From Bacteroidota bacterium (lineage in GTDB: Bacteria > Bacteroidota > Bacteroidia > Bacteroidales > UBA12481): a stretch of 12,138 nt of DNA. The stretch spans positions 1 to 12,138 of the forward strand of contig JAUVKA010000065.1 of NCBI GenBank assembly GCA_030592205.1, in the 5' to 3' direction. The notes beneath the pieces were generated by a model. It saw nothing but the letters and a program-made list of their open reading frames with translations. It was not told where the DNA came from and made no database searches. Positions 6,290 through 12,138 of the stretch are shown in pieces. How positions within the stretch are numbered: the first letter of the stretch is position 1; each line of letters opens with the position of its first letter. The position numbers were made by a program, and so were the translations under genes.

Positions 6290-6311
6290 TAAAAGCACGA
6301 GATTGCTTTTA
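6290..6311. promoter_or_regulatory. Inverted repeat TAAAAGCA / TGCTTTTA
   Basis: Perfect 8-bp arms (6290-6297 and 6304-6311) around a 6-bp centre, located about 70-90 bp upstream of the RteC-like gene. Could be an operator or a weak hairpin; no T-run follows. Confidence 0.4.
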
Positions 6312-6609
6312 CAGTTACCCAAGTCAATAGTGTCTCCTGGTTCATGTACAATTGGCACTTTCGGATCCAATGTGCATTCATATGAAGTATTGTGACATAA
6401 TTAGTTTAGATCCATTTTAAATTAAAATTACAACTCCCTGATAATACACTCTATATAATTTCATGTCTCATTTATATGGGTAACCTTTTCGAAAAAACGG
6501 TATTAACTAGTAACTGAATAAAAACAAATTAACCCGACACTACTACTTCTTGATCCATTCATGGGCTGCTGTGATCTGGAATTAACTTTAATAGAAAGTA
6601 ATACGCTAT

Positions 6610-6625
6610 TCTCTCTTAGGAGAGA
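6610..6625 (+). promoter_or_regulatory. Short hairpin in the leader of the surface cluster
   Basis: TCTCTC and GAGAGA arms with a TTAG loop lie about 60 bp before the ATG at 6686. If transcribed, it could sit in the 5' leader and affect stability or initiation; it is short and may be chance. Confidence 0.3.
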
Positions 6626-6685
6626 TATATATACTACTTATATGAGATAAATTCTATTATTAATTCCCTATAAAAACCAAAAACC

Positions 6686-7696
6686 ATGAAATTAAAGTAT
6701 TTAGCTATTGTAGCACTAGTCGTAAGTGCCTTAATTGTTACAATTCGTTGTTCAAAAGATTCAAATGAACCGGAAATAAACCAATCCGAGCAAATACAGC
6801 AGGAGTCAGAGGCCGTTGTAGCTCACATTTTGGCTTTTAAGGAAAGGATGGAGTTTTGCATTCAGAACCCAACTCTAAAAAGTACAGTATTCTATACGCC
6901 GGGAGAAGCTGTTATTGAAATTGAATCTGCCCTTAGTCTAACGTATTGTTATTCCAACATAGATGTTAGAGAACAAACGATTAATACTTCAGTATTAGCT
7001 ATGCCACTCCAAGGAGGTCAAATTTCCGAATCAGAACTAGCTTTATTTCATGAAGAAGTTATTGATTCTCTACAATATCACATGATGAATATTGACTATA
7101 ACGAGAAGAAACTAATGGTTGTTGATATGAATTTCATAGGGCTCGATAGCAATGACGATGCAATTGTCAATGTTATTTCTATTATTGCAAATAATCAAGA
7201 AGTTTTACTCTATGAAGATTCTTGGTGGTATGGTAATGAAGCAGGAACTTGTTCTGGAGCAGCCACGCCTGAGGATGCAACAACACAACTTCAGGCAAGA
7301 GTTATTCAGGAGATGCTTCCTGAACCATCCTCCGGTTATAGATGGTTTTGGATCTATCCACACACGGAAACCTATTATGCGAATACCAGCACACAGTTAG
7401 ATCCCACACCTGATAATTATTGCGATTATAAGCTTTTTTGGGCAATAAAGACATATGGTATTGGAGATGATGAAAAGTGCTTATCAACTTATGAAATGGG
7501 TTTTTACGAAGGTTATTACATTGAGCTAGCAGAAGGATTAGAAAATACCTGGTCTGACGACTTTAAAAACTGTGTTGTCTTATACCATACGGATGGTTCT
7601 CAATCTAATCCAGATAAAATTGAACATACCCTAACAGTTACGGTTGGTGATCGGTATCGTATTGCTATTGGTGTAGAGTCTCTAATACCAGAATAG
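6686..7696 (+). CDS. Putative exported lipoprotein, 336 aa, unknown function
   Basis: The N-terminus has a lysine pair, a hydrophobic core (LAIVALVVSALIVTI) and then RC-SKDSNEPE, a layout typical of Bacteroidota lipoproteins with acylation at C22. The residue before the cysteine is R rather than G/A/S, so lipidation is not certain. The mature part is acidic with several cysteines, tryptophan-rich patches (EDSWWYG, SGYRWFWIYPH) and a likely beta-rich C-terminus (HTLTVTVGDRYRIAIG). I do not recognise the family. The ATG at 6686 is the first start before the signal; no Shine-Dalgarno sequence is evident, as is common in this phylum. First gene of a tight cluster; the next gene starts 3 bp after its stop. 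Confidence 0.8.
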   Translation: MKLKYLAIVALVVSALIVTIRCSKDSNEPEINQSEQIQQESEAVVAHILAFKERMEFCIQNPTLKSTVFYTPGEAVIEIESALSLTYCYSNIDVREQTINTSVLAMPLQGGQISESELALFHEEVIDSLQYHMMNIDYNEKKLMVVDMNFIGLDSNDDAIVNVISIIANNQEVLLYEDSWWYGNEAGTCSGAATPEDATTQLQARVIQEMLPEPSSGYRWFWIYPHTETYYANTSTQLDPTPDNYCDYKLFWAIKTYGIGDDEKCLSTYEMGFYEGYYIELAEGLENTWSDDFKNCVVLYHTDGSQSNPDKIEHTLTVTVGDRYRIAIGVESLIPE

Positions 7697-7699
7697 ATT

Positions 7700-9181
7700 A
7701 TGGTTCGAAAGCTTATTTGTGTATTGCTATTCATTATCCTATTAGTATCATTTATTCAGGGGCAAAACATCGCCTTTGAGTATACACTGAACTATTCAGA
7801 GACCGGTGTAACACCACGAGAATTTATTCAAAATCAAGATGGTTTATTGATCGGCCCAGTTTTATATAGTGAATATGAAGGTGATACGATACGAAAGTTA
7901 TTTCCACGACTTTTCACATTTGACGAGAATGGTGATACCGCTAGCATTTCTTTTCAAAAGCTCGATACTCTATTCGATATTCAGTCCATAACTGAAATAA
8001 AAATTGAACCCTTTGGGTATCTGCTTTGGGGGAAATACTATCCAACTCAAGCGTTTAGCACTGATGTAATCGAAGTTTTAATTCGTACAGACTATGAGTA
8101 TAATACACTTTGGGAGAAGCATTTTGACTTTGGATACAATTATGTAGCCACTTGCCGAGAAGTTTTACAAACCAAGTATAGTGAATTGCTGTTAGCATGC
8201 AATCCTGATGATTTCAATATGTATATGTATAAACTATCGAATGATGGTGATAGTCTTGATTTTAAACATTATGGAGAGGACAGTGCAGGGAGTATTCAAA
8301 GTCTGACTTACAATTTCGATTCTACGGCATTCCTATTACATACAAATCGCTCACATTGGCAGCCCGGTGTAGCTTTAAATAGAATGATCGAAATTGATAG
8401 TCTGTTGAATCAAGTGGATGTCTTAAAATATCCAGACTGGTATGATATGTCATTTAGAACAGTATTATGGGAAGGTAATAAGTTTCTCTCTTGTGGTGAT
8501 GAATGGACAGCCAATTCCAATGAAGTGAAGAGATATTTTGCAGCATATTTACTTAATGATTCACTAGAAACACTAAAAACTGTTCAACTTACCAATCCAG
8601 ACACAAATTCTACTTCAGCCTGGTGGCGGAACATGGATACCGTTGGCAAATTTGTCTATCTCGGTGGATCTTTCGATGGTGATTATCATTCAAGTAATGA
8701 TACCTCCTGGTACTATGTTGCAATGCTTAATGAGGACCTGGATTTAGTCTACGAAAAGTACATAGGGGGTGATAAACATTATTGGTGTGAGTGCATTACC
8801 GCTACTGATGATGGAGGTGTATTTCTAAGTGGAGCATGTTTTGATATTGATTCGACATCTCAATACCACGATGCTTATTTTGTGAAACTAGACACTATTG
8901 GTTTACCCCTTACTTCTTCTTGGGATTTTAATAGACGCATTGCTGACGCGACATTGTATCCCAATCCTGGATCATATTCTTTAAATGTTAGGACAAACCT
9001 TAAAGGTGTCTGGATATGGCTTTATGACATTAATGGGAAATTGATGTTGAGCCGAGAACTATGTAATAACATAACACGATTAAATACAAGTTATTTACCC
9101 GCTGGTACATATATCTACTCGATAGTTTCAAAAGATCAAATAGTACAAAGCGGAAAATGGATTAAAAAACAAAAACAATAA
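7700..9181 (+). CDS. T9SS type A sorting domain protein, propeller-like body
   Basis: A 493-aa exported protein. Residues 1-22 form a signal peptide (hydrophobic ICVLLFIILLVSFI, cleavage near QGQ). The last 77 residues are a type A Por secretion signal: TLYPNPGSYSLNV, then IWLYDINGKLML and LPAGTYIYSIV, ending in a basic tail, which directs export by the type IX secretion system and surface attachment. The body (about 25-410) has repeated aromatic/aspartate-rich stretches such as FTFDENGDT, VYLGGSFDGDY and TATDDGGVFLSGACFD, resembling the repeat blades of beta-propeller proteins; blade number was not determined. No enzyme motif is visible. It begins 3 bp after the preceding stop and ends 3 bp before the next start. 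Likely surface binding or scaffold protein. Confidence 0.88.
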   Translation: MVRKLICVLLFIILLVSFIQGQNIAFEYTLNYSETGVTPREFIQNQDGLLIGPVLYSEYEGDTIRKLFPRLFTFDENGDTASISFQKLDTLFDIQSITEIKIEPFGYLLWGKYYPTQAFSTDVIEVLIRTDYEYNTLWEKHFDFGYNYVATCREVLQTKYSELLLACNPDDFNMYMYKLSNDGDSLDFKHYGEDSAGSIQSLTYNFDSTAFLLHTNRSHWQPGVALNRMIEIDSLLNQVDVLKYPDWYDMSFRTVLWEGNKFLSCGDEWTANSNEVKRYFAAYLLNDSLETLKTVQLTNPDTNSTSAWWRNMDTVGKFVYLGGSFDGDYHSSNDTSWYYVAMLNEDLDLVYEKYIGGDKHYWCECITATDDGGVFLSGACFDIDSTSQYHDAYFVKLDTIGLPLTSSWDFNRRIADATLYPNPGSYSLNVRTNLKGVWIWLYDINGKLMLSRELCNNITRLNTSYLPAGTYIYSIVSKDQIVQSGKWIKKQKQ

Positions 9182-9184
9182 ACC

Positions 9185-11086
9185 ATGAAAACATTATATC
9201 AAATTATATTTCTCTTTTCGATTATTCTCGGAAGTAGTGCTGTTTATTCTCAAGACTGTACGAACTGTCCAGGTGAATCATCGAATAATGGGATCAATTC
9301 ATCAGCGATTGGCCACAGCTCAATTTCAATAGGAAACTCTGCTTTCGCTTCGGGATTCGAAAGTATTGCTGAAGGAAGTTATTCTACTGCAATGGGATTC
9401 GGCGCCTGGACAGAGTCATCACACTCTATAGCATTGGGGAAGTGGGTCAAAGCCACTGGCGATAACAGTATTGTGATAGGTAGCGGAGTACCGAATGCAA
9501 ACATCTATCTGGAAAATAGTGATGGTCCAAGCTTTATGGTTGGGTTTAGCAGCAGATATCCAACCTTATATGTTTCTGATCCATATGTTATAGGAGGTAA
9601 TTTTACAGAAACAGGTAGAGTCGGAATTGGGAATGTAACCGAGCCAGAAGCAAAGCTCCATTTACAGGCTGATGCCGGAGAAACGGCAGCAATTTTTATC
9701 CAGCCAGACAATTGGCTTGAGGGTGAAAGTGCAAACCTTGCACTGGGAACTCTTAGTTATGGAATTACGAGTGACAAAGATTATGGTTTTGTTTTTCGCT
9801 CAGCAAATGATTATTTGTTTAAGGACGGGAAAATGGGCATTGGATCATTTCATTCAAAAGAACCCGAAGCAAAGTTACATATTAAGTCTAGTTTGGGTGA
9901 AGAAGCTAGTATTTTTATTGAGCCTTTTAGAGATGACATAGAAGGAGGCAATGGAGATGAGAAATCCTGGAGTGGAAATTTGTATTTAGGCACAAAAACA
10001 AATATTCTTTCTGGCGTTACTGGACTTGGTTTACTTTATACTACTTCCCAGTATCATGCTTTTCAGGGTGGCAATGTTGGAATTGGAGTACTTGAACCAG
10101 AAGCCCTATTACATGTCCAAGATCAATCAGGTGCTTTAATGCACACAGGAGCTAGAACAACATTAAAATCAACTGGCAGCTATCCAGCAACGTTTAGATT
10201 CACTGACGGCCTGGTCTTGTGGGACTTGGTCCACTGGTCTCCCCAACAAAGTCTAAATTTTAAACATAACTATGAGGATAAAATGATTGTTTCTGCATAT
10301 AATGGAGTATGGGCGGATGATATGATCACTGTTACAGATTTGAATATCGACAATATAGAAGTGTCTACAGATGCATATATAAATGTCATACAAGCTGGTG
10401 AGAACCAGAAGGGAAAAGCGGCAGAATTCAAAACAGCTGATGGGGAAAAGATGTTTTTTGTACCAAAATTATCAGGATGGGGATATAGCCCACTTTCACG
10501 AAATGGCGATGCCGGGATCTTTTGGTCCGACGGATTAGGGTCTGGAGGACAAAATGCTTCTGGAGGTTTTGTAATTGCTGCTCACTATGATGGTGCAGGA
10601 ACAGGTATTAAAATTGATGGAAATGGAAACGTCGGAATTGGTACTGGAGAACCCGATGCAAAACTTGATGTAAATGGTAAACTGCAGGTAACTGGATCAG
10701 ACCACCCAGATGGTGCAAGTTTTGTAGTCAATAACCAGGAACAGTATCCTACCTTTGTAATTTTCCCAACTGGTCAAACATTCATTTCAAATAAACTGTG
10801 GGCTCAAGAGATTGAGGTTTTAGCTAACGTAGACTGGCCAGATTTTGTGTTCTCAGAGTCCTACAAGCTCACACCACTCGGGGAAGTTGAAAGTTTCATC
10901 AAGGAAAACAACCATTTACCTGATGTTCCAAGCCAGGAAGAGGTAGCGGAAAACGGGATTAACCTTGGTGAAATGGACGCCTTATTACTCCAAAAAATAG
11001 AGGAATTGACATTATATATCATAGAGCAGGATAAGAAGATTGATATGTTAAATGAACGGATTGAAGATTTGTCGAATTACAAATAG
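9185..11086 (+). CDS. Fibre-like secreted protein: YadA-head, GIG repeats, coiled coil
   Basis: A 633-aa protein with signal peptide (residues 1-22, ending VYSQ). Residues 36-100 are YadA-head/Hep_Hag-like repeats (SSAIGHSSISIGNSAFASGF, AEGSYSTAMGFGAW, SHSIALGKWVKATGDNSIVIG), which form left-handed beta-rolls in trimeric adhesins. Four 'GIG...EP-A-LHV' units follow near 146-160, 217-233, 298-311 and 483-496. The C-terminus carries YKLTPLGEVESFIKENNHLP, then GINLGEMDALLLQKIEELTL and a short coiled coil, a segment common in secreted Bacteroidota proteins and reminiscent of phage tail-fibre chaperone ends. No beta-barrel anchor and no T9SS sorting domain are present, so attachment is unexplained. 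A trimeric surface fibre is the best inference. It starts 3 bp after the preceding gene. Confidence 0.85.
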   Translation: MKTLYQIIFLFSIILGSSAVYSQDCTNCPGESSNNGINSSAIGHSSISIGNSAFASGFESIAEGSYSTAMGFGAWTESSHSIALGKWVKATGDNSIVIGSGVPNANIYLENSDGPSFMVGFSSRYPTLYVSDPYVIGGNFTETGRVGIGNVTEPEAKLHLQADAGETAAIFIQPDNWLEGESANLALGTLSYGITSDKDYGFVFRSANDYLFKDGKMGIGSFHSKEPEAKLHIKSSLGEEASIFIEPFRDDIEGGNGDEKSWSGNLYLGTKTNILSGVTGLGLLYTTSQYHAFQGGNVGIGVLEPEALLHVQDQSGALMHTGARTTLKSTGSYPATFRFTDGLVLWDLVHWSPQQSLNFKHNYEDKMIVSAYNGVWADDMITVTDLNIDNIEVSTDAYINVIQAGENQKGKAAEFKTADGEKMFFVPKLSGWGYSPLSRNGDAGIFWSDGLGSGGQNASGGFVIAAHYDGAGTGIKIDGNGNVGIGTGEPDAKLDVNGKLQVTGSDHPDGASFVVNNQEQYPTFVIFPTGQTFISNKLWAQEIEVLANVDWPDFVFSESYKLTPLGEVESFIKENNHLPDVPSQEEVAENGINLGEMDALLLQKIEELTLYIIEQDKKIDMLNERIEDLSNYK

Positions 11087-11128
11087 GTTTGATCCAAGTT
11101 TATTTATTCACTTCAAAACTTTTTCGTT

Positions 11129-12138
11129 ATGAAAAATATAATTCTAAAAATATTTTTAGTTACAATATTTGTCGTTCCATTACATTCTATTTCTCAGACG
11201 TTACAAGAAAACCTTGAAAAATATTGGCATTTCAAGGAAAACTTGAAGACGGAGTTTATGTTTTATACAAACAGTTCATATGATATTGCAGGATCTAATA
11301 TTATTGCTGAAAACCGCAAATATCTCGAATTTACCTACCAACAACAGGGCCCTGAATTTGTAAGATGGGCAGATGCACCTTTTGCTCATGGACATTATCT
11401 TGGTGTCTTGGCAATGGAGTACTATTTATTAAAGGAAAATGGACAGGATGTTACGGAAACTTTAAATGAACTGACACAAGCTCTGTTTACTTATGTTAGG
11501 CTGGACCTATCTGCGGAAACTGTTTGGGGCTGGGATCCTGAATATAATGGCTATTTTCTTCGTGATGATGTTGACAATGCCGGCCCAGCAGCACAATATT
11601 TTTCAGGCAATGAAATAAAAAGTGATTGGGTGGATCAATATGGTGAAAGAAATACAGTAAGCCAAGATCAGGTCTGGGGTATGTTATTGGGTTTGCGTCT
11701 TATTCACAGGCTTGTGGACGATGACTATAGTTTGGACTTGGCGGCAAATATTGCACACACAGTGGTGTATGGTATGAAAGCAGACAAAAAATCTTTCTCC
11801 TTACCACCTAGGCGAAGGTGGGCAATTTATGACCCATATTGGGGAGAACCTGTACCACGCGGTGGTGAATGGTACGAAGTTTCTACTCAATGTTGGGCTT
11901 TTGCTAAAGCAGCTGGTATAGGAACAGGAGAGGATGAGCATTACTCCTACTCCGATGAATTTAAATTTGTTTTTAAAGCAGTACAGCTTGCAAATGAAAC
12001 GATATTCAATGGAGATGAATTTAGGATATCCATATATCTAGTGCTTGGGATACCAGTTGATTGGACCTTGATACTTGAAGGAAAGCCCTATAGTGCATAT
12101 GGGAATGCAATACTAAGTTGTATAATCAACGAACCTGC
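11129..12138 (+). CDS. Secreted helical protein, 3' end beyond window (partial)
   Basis: Open frame from the ATG at 11129 with no stop through the end (336 codons plus two bases). Residues 1-22 are a signal peptide (IILKIFLVTIFVVPLHSIS, cleavage before Q). The mature part is rich in aromatic residues and predicted helices: KYWHFKENLKTEFMFYT, RWADAPFAHGHYLGVLAMEY, VWGWDPEYNGYFLRDDV, then SQDQVWGMLLGLRLIHRLVD and STQCWAFAKAAGIG. Paired helices with conserved W/D/H at their starts, including the 'S-DQ--G---GL' pattern, recall alpha/alpha-toroid folds of six-hairpin glycosidases and related proteins. No catalytic assignment is possible. It follows the fibre gene by 42 bp and probably belongs to the same transcription unit. 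A T9SS sorting domain may lie beyond the window. Confidence 0.82.
   Translation, partial: MKNIILKIFLVTIFVVPLHSISQTLQENLEKYWHFKENLKTEFMFYTNSSYDIAGSNIIAENRKYLEFTYQQQGPEFVRWADAPFAHGHYLGVLAMEYYLLKENGQDVTETLNELTQALFTYVRLDLSAETVWGWDPEYNGYFLRDDVDNAGPAAQYFSGNEIKSDWVDQYGERNTVSQDQVWGMLLGLRLIHRLVDDDYSLDLAANIAHTVVYGMKADKKSFSLPPRRRWAIYDPYWGEPVPRGGEWYEVSTQCWAFAKAAGIGTGEDEHYSYSDEFKFVFKAVQLANETIFNGDEFRISIYLVLGIPVDWTLILEGKPYSAYGNAILSCIINEP

Larger units (their letters stand above)
6224..6685. other. Divergent intergenic region, 462 bp
   Basis: Separates the minus-strand element-like module from the plus-strand surface cluster, so promoters for both should lie here. No clean Bacteroidota TAnnTTTG/TTG promoter pair could be identified. 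It contains an 11-bp direct repeat and an 8-bp-stem inverted repeat near the minus gene, palindromes TTCATATGAA (6377-6386) and ATTTTAA-A-TTAAAAT (6414-6428), and a small hairpin at 6610-6625. No RNA gene or convincing ORF was seen. It may also contain the edge of the element. Confidence 0.6.

Noticed and set aside
6561..6650. 29-codon frame (MGCCDLELTLIESN...) upstream of the surface cluster
   Set aside because: Short, no motif or start signal, and it lies in the likely promoter/leader region.

Overview
The window looks like chromosome from a member of the Bacteroidota. It is AT-rich, its exported proteins include one with a type A Por (T9SS) C-terminal sorting domain, and another carries the repeated 'GIG...EP-A-LHV' motif with the closing coiled-coil segment common in secreted proteins of this phylum. 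No rRNA, tRNA or CRISPR array was seen.

Region 1 (1-3116): a complete IS21-family insertion sequence (about 43-2721, istA and istB on the minus strand) sits inside a plus-strand gene for a small membrane protein. Removing the element and one copy of a 4-bp CATG duplication joins bases 2-42 and 2726-3116 into one open frame, so this is a recent-looking, simple gene disruption. The element ends carry a 24/25-bp-phased array of transposase-site-like repeats, four on the left and five on the right.

Region 2 (about 3160-6310): a minus-strand module with the layout of the replication/regulation core of Bacteroidota mobilizable elements or plasmids. Read in its own direction it encodes a protein with an RteC-like C-terminus (6223-5381), a perfect 25-bp palindrome, an excisionase-type helix-turn-helix protein (5276-4953), an array of about seven GGTTTTAA-type repeats at 11-12 bp spacing, a RepA-like RecA-fold ATPase with its own C-terminal helix-turn-helix (4539-3232), and a compact cluster of five TGTCGCA iterons in both orientations. 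No integrase or relaxase is in the window, so this is either part of a larger element or a remnant.

Region 3 (6686-12138): a plus-strand cell-surface gene cluster with gaps of 3, 3 and 42 bp: a putative lipoprotein, a T9SS-sorted propeller-like protein, a YadA-head/GIG-repeat/coiled-coil fibre-like protein, and the first 336 codons of a secreted helical protein that runs off the window. The tight spacing suggests that the four are co-expressed and build or decorate one extracellular structure. That role is inferred; none of these families has a function I can state firmly.
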